From positions 1,472,764-1,536,763 of the forward strand of contig NC_012997.1 of NCBI RefSeq assembly GCF_000023025.1: 64,000 nt of DNA. The letters are read 5' to 3'. Made by a program: the position numbers and the translations under genes. Source of the DNA: Teredinibacter turnerae T7901. Lineage in GTDB: Bacteria > Pseudomonadota > Gammaproteobacteria > Pseudomonadales > Cellvibrionaceae. Under the pieces are notes generated by a model, which was not told where the DNA came from, did not search any database, and was given only the letters and a program-made list of their open reading frames with translations. Below, piece by piece: positions 43,952 through 52,364 of the stretch; the stretch's first letter is position 1, and every line of letters begins with the position of its first letter.

Positions 43952-45841
43952 GTGCGTCTAGAAACATCCAATCATCAGATGAAAAAAGTGGCGGTAATCG
44001 GCGCCGGATTGGCCGGGCTTGTCACCATGCGCGAGTTGCGTGAGGACAGTCACTCAGTAACCTGTTTTGAACTGGAGGATGATGTAGGGGGTACCTTTTA
44101 CTGCCGGGATGACAAGGTAGGCGCATACAACGATATCCATCTTACGATATCGAACTACTTCATGTCGTTTTCATCCCACATCCCCAAAGATCGTAAACGG
44201 CGTTATTGGACGGGTTCGGAGTATCTGGAATATCTCCATGATTTCGCAGACAAATACAGCCTGAAAAAATTTGTGCGGTTCAAAACAGAAGTACTTAGAA
44301 TCTCGCCACTGGATTCGGAAACCTGGGAAGTCGAGTTTCGCAACAGTGCTGGAGAAATCAAGAGCGAATATTTTGACGCTGTTGCCATATGCAGTGGAAA
44401 ATTTCGTAACCCTAATATCCCGAATATTAGTGGCCTTGATCAATTCAAGGGCAGTATTCATCACAGCTATATGTATAAAACCCCTGAGGCATTTAAAGGC
44501 AAAGACGTGGTTTGCCTTGGCGTTGGAGAGTCGGGTTCCGATATCGCACACCAAATATCAAAGGTTGCTAAGACCGCCCACTTGCTGATCAAACGCCCTA
44601 AAAGTATTGTATCGCGAATAATTTTTGGTGATACCAACGATTCCCGCACCACCCGTGCTGCACACTATTCCTTTATTGTAAGCCAGTCCAATTTGGAAGC
44701 GTCGCTGAAAACCCGAATTGTACAGCGCGGCATTCGACACAACGAAAACAAGCGCGAGCGACAGCTATCGTCTATCTGGATGTGGAAGTATCTGGTAAAA
44801 CAAGGGCTTCACGGCGAGTTTACTAATAAGAATGATGCATTCTTTCAGGACATAGATTTTGGTCGCTTGCAGCTTCACCTTACTGATGTGGATCACGCGG
44901 TGGAAGACGGTCTGATCCTTAAGGATGGAACTAAAATACCCTGCACCGACATCATGTTGTCCACGGGCTATAAGACGCAGTTCGACCTTATAGATCATCC
45001 GGCAGCGAAGGAAGCCGCAGAGAATATCCGCAATTGTTTTTGTCATATGATTCACCCGGATCTGCGAGATACCATGGCTTGGATAGGCTTTACCCGACCG
45101 GACGTAGGTGGCGTTCCAACCTGCGCAGAACTGCAGGCGCGTTATTTCTCGTCGTTGCTTGCGAAGCGGAATGCGCTGCTACCCGACGCACAATTGCGTG
45201 AGGAGATCGCGCGCTTAAAGCATGAGGAACAGGATTTCTATTTCTACATGGAGCCGAATAAGTCCGAAAACGTGAAGTATTACGTATTTACTCGCTACAT
45301 GGCGCGCCTGCTTGGCGTGGAAGCAAAATGGTATCGGCTTATTTTGAATCCCCGGCTTTTCTATAATTTTTATTTCGGGAGTATGGTGGCTGCACAATTC
45401 CGCTTGTTTGGTCACGGTAAAAACTATAAAGAAGCAAAAGAGTTTGTCTATCGGGCGGGTATCACCAAAGCACCCCTGTCTCACTTGCTCTTTTTCATCC
45501 CGCTTTGCGCAGGGTTATCGGCGCTCGCGCCAGCGTTTCGCTTTGTTGCCAGGTTGTTTAACCTCGAGAATATGGATGTGAATCAGGATAGTAGCTTCCG
45601 CACCGTGCAGGAGATTCTTAAAAATCAATGGCCGGGTTGCAAGCGTTTTAGCAGTGTTAGCGATAACACGAATCTGGTAGATCTGTTTGATAAGCAGTAC
45701 GAGCTCGAAGGCTTTAAATTTTTCTTGCAGCAGCGCTACGGTGTCCACGAAAGTGTTATAGGTTCCGGCCAGGTATCGGTATCGAGCGTAAATTCCCACT
45801 TGGCGAAAGGTCATTACTCCGAGGCTTCGGCTACGTCCTAA
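43952..45841 (+). CDS. Flavin-containing monooxygenase (FMO/BVMO-like)
   Basis: The GTG at 43952 follows a gaggaaat site (ATG 43979 is an alternative); 629 aa. It has an N-terminal FAD motif AVIGAGLAGLV, the FMO fingerprint FKGSIHHSYMYK near residue 168, and a second dinucleotide-binding motif CLGVGESGSDIA near 190. The C-terminal ~150 residues are longer than in typical FMOs and include a hydrophobic stretch (LSHLLFFIPLCAGLSALAPA). It would perform NADPH-dependent N-, S- or Baeyer-Villiger oxidation in the same pathway as the Rieske oxygenase. Confidence 0.88.
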   Translation: MRLETSNHQMKKVAVIGAGLAGLVTMRELREDSHSVTCFELEDDVGGTFYCRDDKVGAYNDIHLTISNYFMSFSSHIPKDRKRRYWTGSEYLEYLHDFADKYSLKKFVRFKTEVLRISPLDSETWEVEFRNSAGEIKSEYFDAVAICSGKFRNPNIPNISGLDQFKGSIHHSYMYKTPEAFKGKDVVCLGVGESGSDIAHQISKVAKTAHLLIKRPKSIVSRIIFGDTNDSRTTRAAHYSFIVSQSNLEASLKTRIVQRGIRHNENKRERQLSSIWMWKYLVKQGLHGEFTNKNDAFFQDIDFGRLQLHLTDVDHAVEDGLILKDGTKIPCTDIMLSTGYKTQFDLIDHPAAKEAAENIRNCFCHMIHPDLRDTMAWIGFTRPDVGGVPTCAELQARYFSSLLAKRNALLPDAQLREEIARLKHEEQDFYFYMEPNKSENVKYYVFTRYMARLLGVEAKWYRLILNPRLFYNFYFGSMVAAQFRLFGHGKNYKEAKEFVYRAGITKAPLSHLLFFIPLCAGLSALAPAFRFVARLFNLENMDVNQDSSFRTVQEILKNQWPGCKRFSSVSDNTNLVDLFDKQYELEGFKFFLQQRYGVHESVIGSGQVSVSSVNSHLAKGHYSEASATS

Positions 45842-45964
45842 GGCTCTGCCTAACACTCTATGGTGAAATCCCGTGGTTTGGGCGCGGGGTTTCGGCTATA
45901 GCGGTTGGTTGTTATATAAGTTTGCAATATTGGGCTGTTAGGCTAAGGGCAGGAGAAATATCGA

Positions 45965-46876
45965 TTGTTTTCAGGTTCTTACATGCGCGTAGTATTTGTG
46001 ATGGCGCTACTCGTGGTGCTTGGTACGCTCCTCTCGATGTCTGTATCGATGATTAAATTCGCCAGTCGCGATGGCCTGACCCCACTCGCATTCTTGCTAT
46101 CATCCTCATTTATCGCTGGAGTTTTGCTTCAGCTTCTTGCCGTACTTCTCGGCTATCGACATAGACTAAGTTGGCGCTACCTGGAATACTCCGCGGTTAC
46201 GGGTTTTATATTTGCTCTTACGAATATTTTGTCTTTCTTTGTGGTAACAAAAATCGGTGTGTCGTATCTATCGATCTTGTTGTCTTTTCCAATCACCCTC
46301 ACCTGGCTGTTGTCTATTTTTCTGGGAATGTCGAAGGCATCGTTTACTCACTTGTTGGGTACCAGTTTGTGTGTCGTCGGTGGGGTATTTCTTTCGCTTT
46401 CTGCGAATACAGGCAGCGGAGCGCTCAACCTCTGGACATTTATCGCATTTTTGATTCCCGTTGTTATCGCGTTGGGTAATATTTATCGCACAAAGCGCTG
46501 GCCAGAGCTGATTCACCCCATACAACTAGCGGCTTCCATGCTGCTGTTTTCATGTCCAATTACTGCTGTTGTATTGGTTGTGGGCGACAACGACTGGACG
46601 CTGCAGCTTTATCGTATTTTTAGTGAGCCTAGATGGGTTGCACTACAAGTAACCATTTATGTGTTTATGTACTGCTTATTTTTCTTTGTGCAGAAGCTCT
46701 CTGGCCCGGTTTATATCAGTTTTATTGGCGTTATCGCAACCCTCGTCGGTGCTGCCACCTCCATTGTGATTCTAGGTGAACACGCAGGCGCTGTATTTTA
46801 CCTCTCATTTCTATTTGTATTACTGGGTATATTTGTTTTCAGCTTGCCTCGAAGAAATGTAGCGCTAACCAAGTAG
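45965..46876 (+). CDS. EamA/DMT-superfamily transporter
   Basis: The TTG start at 45965 follows aggagaaatatcga; ATG 45983 is an in-frame alternative with no ribosome-binding site. The product has 303 aa and about ten membrane helices in two homologous halves, the layout of drug/metabolite transporters. It may export the product of the oxygenase cluster or import its substrate. Its 3' end overlaps the convergent LysR gene by 12 bp. Confidence 0.85.
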   Translation: MFSGSYMRVVFVMALLVVLGTLLSMSVSMIKFASRDGLTPLAFLLSSSFIAGVLLQLLAVLLGYRHRLSWRYLEYSAVTGFIFALTNILSFFVVTKIGVSYLSILLSFPITLTWLLSIFLGMSKASFTHLLGTSLCVVGGVFLSLSANTGSGALNLWTFIAFLIPVVIALGNIYRTKRWPELIHPIQLAASMLLFSCPITAVVLVVGDNDWTLQLYRIFSEPRWVALQVTIYVFMYCLFFFVQKLSGPVYISFIGVIATLVGAATSIVILGEHAGAVFYLSFLFVLLGIFVFSLPRRNVALTK

Positions 46877-47791
46877 TCTAGTTTTTTCGTCTGCACACAA
46901 GCTGTGTGGTTTAAATTGTTCGGATAGAAATTCGATGAAATAGCGAACTTTGTTAGGGATATATTCGCGGTGAGGAATCAATGCATGCAACGAAAAGGAC
47001 AGTGTCGATTGATTCTCGAGTATTTCTGTCAGAATGCCGGCTTCGATATCTTTGTAGACAACAAATTTCGGTAGCAGCGCTATTCCCACTCCATTAATTG
47101 CCAGGTCGCGTATTGCCCTAGGGCTGTTTACTGAAATAGCTGATGGAACTGCGATAGTTCTATCTAGCGCATCGGCGGTCTGAAATGGCCACTCGTTGGT
47201 GATTCTGAAGTTGGAATCAACGATACATTTATGATCCTGTAGTTCTGCCGTAGACTGCGGTGTGCCATACGCTTTTAGGTAGGTTGGCGAGGCACACAAG
47301 CAAAATGGAAACTCAGTGATTTTCCTGGCAATCAGATTTGGACTGATTCTGTCACTGATGCGCAAAGCAACATCGACTCCTTCTTCGAGCAAATCGATTT
47401 TATGGTTGGAAAGATTGATATCCAGGTGTAGCTCTGGGTGAGTACGCATAAACTCGGGAATCTTGTCTATTAACAAAAATTCACCAAAGGTGACCGAAGT
47501 GCTGATTTTGAGTGATCCTTTCAAAGAGTCTTTCTTTTCTGAAACAAAATCGACCAGTGATGCGAACTCATTGAGGATGATTTGCGCTTTCTCGTAGTAT
47601 TTAAGGCCTGCTTCTGTCGGCGCGATTTTTCTCGTGGTTCGATTGAAAAATCGCACGCCATATTGCTGTTCCATCAGACTGATATATTTGCTTATTAGCG
47701 CTTTGGACAAGCCAAGTCGATCGCCAGCTGCTGTGAACGATCCAGTTTCAAGTACAGCAACAATCGTTTTTATCCCGTCTAATGTATCCAC
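46865..47791 (-). CDS. LysR-family transcriptional regulator
   Basis: From GTG 47791 the product is 308 aa, the normal LysR length. A longer frame from 47920 adds 43 residues without homology. The N-terminal HTH is LETGSFTAAGDRLGLSKALI plus YISLMEQQYGVRFFNRTTRK. The effector domain carries DVALRISDRISPNLIARKI and SPRAIRDLAINGVGIALLPK, close to CrgA/DsdC-like regulators. It faces the oxygenase cluster convergently and is its likely regulator. Confidence 0.9.
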   Translation of the reverse strand: MDTLDGIKTIVAVLETGSFTAAGDRLGLSKALISKYISLMEQQYGVRFFNRTTRKIAPTEAGLKYYEKAQIILNEFASLVDFVSEKKDSLKGSLKISTSVTFGEFLLIDKIPEFMRTHPELHLDINLSNHKIDLLEEGVDVALRISDRISPNLIARKITEFPFCLCASPTYLKAYGTPQSTAELQDHKCIVDSNFRITNEWPFQTADALDRTIAVPSAISVNSPRAIRDLAINGVGIALLPKFVVYKDIEAGILTEILENQSTLSFSLHALIPHREYIPNKVRYFIEFLSEQFKPHSLCADEKTRLLG

Positions 47792-48672
47792 TTTTTTATC
47801 CGTTAAATGCTTGCTGGAAGTTTTTATTGTAAATTTCTTAACGCATTGTTCCACTCTATTGCTATTTAGCCAAATCTCGCTGGCAATAGATGCTGGTGAT
47901 AAACCTCGAAGCAGGATCAATGCACATTTTGATAATGTGGTTTGCTTGAATGCTGCATACAGCTTTTATTGATCTGAATAGCACTGGGATCAAAGCATTA
48001 AATAGTGTTTGAATATTGTATTACGTGACAAAATTACCAAATTAATTAAAACGTTTGAACGTTTATTCCGAAAGTGATGTATGCAAGTTTGGGATCTTGT
48101 GAACAACAGGTTTTGCCATGTTTGGACGAGGAAAAACATTAACGGATTTTGCTGAGGTTCGTGAGCTGTCTGGCATTGTTGTGCCCTGGCACTGGCTAAT
48201 GCGGTTAGGGGAAGGTTGTAACTGATTGTATGCTTGCGTCGCGGCCGTGTAGAAGTGCGATGCGGCAAACTCGAACCCAGGCCTGGTAAGACACGAGTGT
48301 CGGCAGGCCCTGGCGTTTGTCGCTGATGTCCCCGAAAGACAGGAAATTAGGTTTCGAAAAAGTTAGGTTTCGGATACGAGCCCGGCTTGCTATTCATCCA
48401 CTAGCCATAATTGCCGGGCAATACCCTGGTCTATTGCTTCTTGGTGCGCAACATGCTGGTCGGGCGAATCGTCTGGCGGTAATTCTGCGTTAATACCATA
48501 GTCACACTATCGGTGGCCTTGTTGCCGGTATAGCTAGATATCGAGCTAACAATATGGCGCTGACTCACCTCAATTTAGCCACTGAGCCCGATGACGGGCT
48601 CCTTCGCCGCATAAGGCTGCTCACTTCCACTCCCCAAAATGCCGGTTCGAGCTGTCCCCTGTTGAATGTATA

Positions 48673-48685
48673 TTGGTCATACCAA
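48673..48685. promoter_or_regulatory. GntR/FadR-type operator 1 upstream of dctP
   Basis: TTGGTCATACCAA is a perfect inverted repeat around a 3-bp centre. It matches the TGGTNNNACCA core used by FadR-subfamily GntR regulators (FadR, PdhR, LldR; UxuR/ExuR sites are similar). It lies 128 bp upstream of the dctP start. Confidence 0.6.
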
Positions 48686-48725
48686 ATATTGATATGGAAA
48701 CCGTTATGTGTAATCATCGCAAAAA

Positions 48726-48736
48726 TGGTAATACCA
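48726..48736. promoter_or_regulatory. GntR/FadR-type operator 2 upstream of dctP
   Basis: TGGTAATACCA, with TGGT/ACCA arms identical to operator 1. It is centred 52 bp from operator 1 (five helical turns) and 82 bp from the dctP start. The pair could be looped or occupied cooperatively. Confidence 0.6.
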
Positions 48737-48812
48737 ATATGTCGGGCATCGCTCTGTAACCACTGGCGTGATGCCGCTTCTGGCAACCACTAATAATTAT
48801 AAAAAGGTGCGT

Positions 48813-49817
48813 ATGTTCTGCACAAAACCTGCTTTGCGGGCCCTTCGGGCGAGCTTAATGTTAATGCTGGCGCTTATGCTGAGCACCAATCTGACAGGCT
48901 GTGCTCCGGAATCGAAGGTACGCGTGATACGGATGGGCCACGCGTTAGACGTGGCACACCCTGTTCACGAAGCCATGGTTTATATGGCAAAGCGTGTACA
49001 CGAGATTTCTGCTGGGCGCATGTCTCTACAGATCTACCCCGGTGGCCAACTCGGTTCTGAGCGGGAGATGATTGAGCTGTTGCAGATTGGTTCTCTCGCG
49101 ATGACCAAGGTTTCATCCAGTCCGCTCGAAGGCTTTATCCCGCAGATGAAAGTGTTCAGTATGCCCTACGTTTTTCGCGACGCAGACCATTATTGGACGG
49201 TATTGAATGGGCCGATTGGGCACCAGTTGCTCCTTTCTGGCGAGCCGGTAAAACTGCGCGGGTTGGGTTATTTTGATGCGGGCAGCCGCAGTTTCTACAC
49301 GGTTGATAAACCTGTTCAGCAACCTTCTGATTTGGCGGGGCTAAAAATACGGGTACAGAACAGCCAGACGGCGGTACGGATGGTGCGTGCGTTAGGTGGG
49401 GCAGGCACGCCTATTTCGTGGGGTGAGTTGTACACCGCGCTGCAACAAGGGGTGGTGGACGGTGCCGAAAATAATCCGCCAAGTTTCTACTCTTCAAAAC
49501 ATTATGAAGTGGCAAAGTTCTACTCTTTAAACGAGCATACCTCGGTGCCGGATATTATCCTCATTGGCACGCATGTGTGGAATAAGTTATCCGCTACCGA
49601 ACAACATTGGCTGCAGCAGGCGATGGATGATGCAGTGGTTTTTCAGCGCCAGCTTTGGCAGCGGGCAACGGAAAACGCGTTGAAGGAAATTAGTGCGGCC
49701 GGCGTCACGATTATTAAACCGGAAAAAGCACCTTTCGCCAACGCGGTTGAGCCCATGTTTGAGTCAACAAAAGATACTGAACTTGGTCGCTTGGTTGCCG
49801 AAATCAGACAACAATAA
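48813..49817 (+). CDS. dctP: TRAP transporter solute-binding protein (DctP family)
   Basis: ATG 48813 after aaaaaggtgcgt gives 334 aa; an upstream in-frame ATG at 48768 extends before the signal peptide. The signal ends LSTNLTGC, a lipobox, so it is probably a lipoprotein. The DctP fold shows VIRMGHALDVAHPVHEAMVY, IYPGGQLGSEREMIELLQIG, the substrate-carboxylate Arg region LAGLKIRVQNSQ, and ALQQGVVDGAENNPPSFYSS. It binds an organic acid; uronates or ketouronates are likely given the pectin genes and operators shared with the pectate lyase. Confidence 0.9.
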   Translation: MFCTKPALRALRASLMLMLALMLSTNLTGCAPESKVRVIRMGHALDVAHPVHEAMVYMAKRVHEISAGRMSLQIYPGGQLGSEREMIELLQIGSLAMTKVSSSPLEGFIPQMKVFSMPYVFRDADHYWTVLNGPIGHQLLLSGEPVKLRGLGYFDAGSRSFYTVDKPVQQPSDLAGLKIRVQNSQTAVRMVRALGGAGTPISWGELYTALQQGVVDGAENNPPSFYSSKHYEVAKFYSLNEHTSVPDIILIGTHVWNKLSATEQHWLQQAMDDAVVFQRQLWQRATENALKEISAAGVTIIKPEKAPFANAVEPMFESTKDTELGRLVAEIRQQ

Positions 49818-49871
49818 TTAATGCTTAACCGCAACTCCGCGGTCGTCGAATTAGTGCTAATAGGCTCCAAC

Positions 49872-50360
49872 ATGAACACCCTCGAAAAACTATTGGGTCG
49901 CTTTCTGGCATTGCTGCTTTTTGTCATGGTGATGGATGTTAGCTGGCAAGTGATTACACGCTTTTTATTGGCTCAACCGAGCTCTTATACCGAAGAACTC
50001 GCGCGCTATTTACTGGTCTGGATTGGCTTGCTCGGGGCCGCTTATGCCTACCGAACCGGGGCACATCTGGGGTTGGATATTGTTACCAGAGCCTTAGCTG
50101 CCGAGCGCGCGTTGGCGGTAGCATTGTTAGCGCACAGCGTGTGCGCCAGCTATGCATTGATTGTGATGGTGTTAGGTGGAATCCAACTTGTGCAACTGAC
50201 TTTTGCTCTGGCTCAGGTGTCAGCTGCATTGCAGATCAATTTGGGGTATGTCTATTTGGTGCTTCCACTGAGTGGCGTGCTCATATGTGTGTTCGCTATC
50301 GATAAGATTCGAGTGCTGCTCTTTTCCAAACAAGCCGTTCAAGCTGCGGAGCGCGACTAA
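49872..50360 (+). CDS. dctQ: TRAP transporter small permease (DctQ)
   Basis: ATG 49872 (alternative 49821) gives 162 aa with four membrane helices and family residues SWQVITRFLL and SYTEELARYLLVWIGLLGAA. It links the binding protein to the large permease. The stop overlaps the dctM start (taATG at 50360). Confidence 0.88.
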   Translation: MNTLEKLLGRFLALLLFVMVMDVSWQVITRFLLAQPSSYTEELARYLLVWIGLLGAAYAYRTGAHLGLDIVTRALAAERALAVALLAHSVCASYALIVMVLGGIQLVQLTFALAQVSAALQINLGYVYLVLPLSGVLICVFAIDKIRVLLFSKQAVQAAERD

Positions 50361-51664
50361 TGGATGTATCTGTAATTATTTTGTTAAGTGTTTTTGTCGT
50401 TCTTCTTTTAATAAATGTACCTATATCCATTGCCATTGGTGTTGCCACGTTGCTTGCCATGTTGGTTACTATCGATTTCTTGCCAGCGGTAACAACGGTT
50501 GCACAGCGTATGGGCGGAGGCATAGATAGCTTTGCTCTGTTGGCGATTCCGTTTTTTGTATTGTCTGGATTGTTAATGGGGCGGGGCGGTATTGCGCTGC
50601 GCTTAATTGAGTTTGCCAAGGTTCTGGTGGGGATGCTTCCCGGCGGACTGGCGTTTGTTAATATTATTAGTTGCACACTTTTTGGCGCTATCTCCGGGTC
50701 CTCCGTGGCGGCGACCTCCGCTATTGGCGGTTTTATGATTCCCACCATGGAAAAAGAGGGATACGACCGAAATTTTACTGCAGCGATAACTGTCACCGCA
50801 TCGACAACCGGGTTACTGATTCCACCCAGCAATATTCTCATCGTTTATTCGTTGGCGAGTGGTGGTGTTTCTATTGCGGCGTTATTTGTTGCTGGCTACC
50901 TTCCCGGTTTGCTGGTGGCGCTGGGCCTTATGGGGGTTTGTGCCGTTTATGCAAAAATACAGGGCTACCCGGTTGGCCAAGTGCCTACGCCTGGCGACGT
51001 GGTGCGAAAAACACTTGATGCTCTACCGAGTTTACTGCTGATTGTACTGGTAATTGGTGGGATTATCGGCGGGTTCTTCACGGCTACCGAAGCGAGTGTG
51101 GTGGCCGTGCTGTACGCACTCTTTCTGGCAACCGTTGTTTATCGTCAGGTAAAGCTGACTGATTTACCTGAAATATTTACCAAAGCGGTTGAAACCACGG
51201 CGATAGTTATGCTGCTTATAGGAACGTCTACAGCGATGTCGTGGATGCTCAGCTATGAGAATATTCCGCAGGCCATTAGTGCCACGCTCCTGGCACTGAG
51301 CGACAACCCGTTCGTAATATTGCTGATGATAAATCTGATTTTACTCGCCGTGGGTATCTTTATGGATATGACACCGGCGGTACTCATATTTACCCCGATT
51401 TTTTTACCCGTCGCCGTACAGCTTGGCTTATCACCACTGCACTTTGGCATCATGATGGTGTTAAATCTCTGCATAGGTCTTTGCACGCCTCCTGTGGGCA
51501 GTGTGTTATTTGTCGGCTGCAGTATCGCTAAAACCAGTATCGCAAAACTGGTGAAGCCGCTAATTCCTTTGTATGCCGCCATGTTTATTGCGCTGCTGCT
51601 GGTTACATTTGTTCCTGCGCTAAGCGAGTGGCTACCTATCAACGCTGGGTTATACGAGAAGTAG
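50360..51664 (+). CDS. dctM: TRAP transporter large permease (DctM)
   Basis: The 434-aa product has about twelve membrane helices. Hallmarks are ALLAIPFFVLSGLLMGRGGI, ISGSSVAATSAIGGFMIPTM, TASTTGLLIPPSNILIVYS and MMVLNLCIGLCTPPVGSVLF. This is the Na+-coupled transport subunit. It ends the dctPQM operon. Confidence 0.95.
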   Translation: MDVSVIILLSVFVVLLLINVPISIAIGVATLLAMLVTIDFLPAVTTVAQRMGGGIDSFALLAIPFFVLSGLLMGRGGIALRLIEFAKVLVGMLPGGLAFVNIISCTLFGAISGSSVAATSAIGGFMIPTMEKEGYDRNFTAAITVTASTTGLLIPPSNILIVYSLASGGVSIAALFVAGYLPGLLVALGLMGVCAVYAKIQGYPVGQVPTPGDVVRKTLDALPSLLLIVLVIGGIIGGFFTATEASVVAVLYALFLATVVYRQVKLTDLPEIFTKAVETTAIVMLLIGTSTAMSWMLSYENIPQAISATLLALSDNPFVILLMINLILLAVGIFMDMTPAVLIFTPIFLPVAVQLGLSPLHFGIMMVLNLCIGLCTPPVGSVLFVGCSIAKTSIAKLVKPLIPLYAAMFIALLLVTFVPALSEWLPINAGLYEK

Positions 51665-52364
51665 GAATCCACGAATTTTAAGGTTTTTTCTCCGTTTGTG
51701 ACTAACCGCGCGTTAATACCGTTAACTTCTGCCACAGGGATCTGCCTGTACATGATCGGGCGCGCAATTTTGGCCGCCTCTATATGGCATTATAGGCGCC
51801 ATCGGAATGTGGTTTTGCAGTGATATTTTTTACGCAAAGCGAGCAGCTTTATCCGAGCGTTTATTCTTTAAATTTTAATTTTATCCTGAGTGTTCCGCTT
51901 GCCAGCTTGCCTTTTATATGGGCATGACGATATTTTGCCCGGCTTTTTATAGCTGCTTTTTTATATTAACGAGTTAAGTAGGTGGTGCTTGCTTTTCTCA
52001 ATTCGGCACGAAACACATCTGAAAATATGACGCTCGTTACAAATTAGCGTTAATTATCTAAAAATCTCGTTGAATATGCAGATTCGATCATAAAGCGAAC
52101 TTTACAAATCCACTTTGGATTGTAGACTGGTCAGGCCATATGCTGCGGCTTTGGCTATTATTGGTAAGACCATTGTGAGGCTTTTGTAACCCCCTCCTGT
52201 CAGTTGCCGTGTAGTCGTCCTCTATCTGGTGCGACCGGTCGGCGAATGGAGTTCGCCCTCCACGGCATCTGCCAATCTCAATAACGTTCGTCTGTCCACT
52301 GCGTGGGTAACAATAATCGAATCGGGCTGACGAACTCTCAAAAATTTCAGCAAGGGTTAATGGT
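51665..52364. other. 700-bp promoter region of the pectate lyase gene
   Basis: No gene is seen. The left 400 bp are AT-rich, with no clear terminator after dctM. The right part holds the GntR-type site at 52162 and near-matches TGGTCAGGCCA (52128-52138) and TGGTGCGACCG (52227-52237). The start of the lyase gene is preceded by a gcaagggttaatggt segment. Confidence 0.5.
52162..52172. promoter_or_regulatory. GntR/FadR-type operator upstream of the pectate lyase
   Basis: TGGTAAGACCA has the same arms as the two sites upstream of dctP, about 190 bp upstream of the lyase start. Near-matches with one mismatch flank it at 52128 and 52227. This suggests common control of transport and depolymerisation. 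Confidence 0.55.

Larger units (their letters stand above)
47792..48812. other. Intergenic region upstream of dctP, without a supported gene
   Basis: About 1 kb. The left part contains the LysR promoter in AT-rich DNA (47990-48080). The middle (48240-48560) shows no gene. The right part contains two TGGTNNNACCA operators (listed separately) and the dctP promoter. Short open frames here have no family features. Confidence 0.5.
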
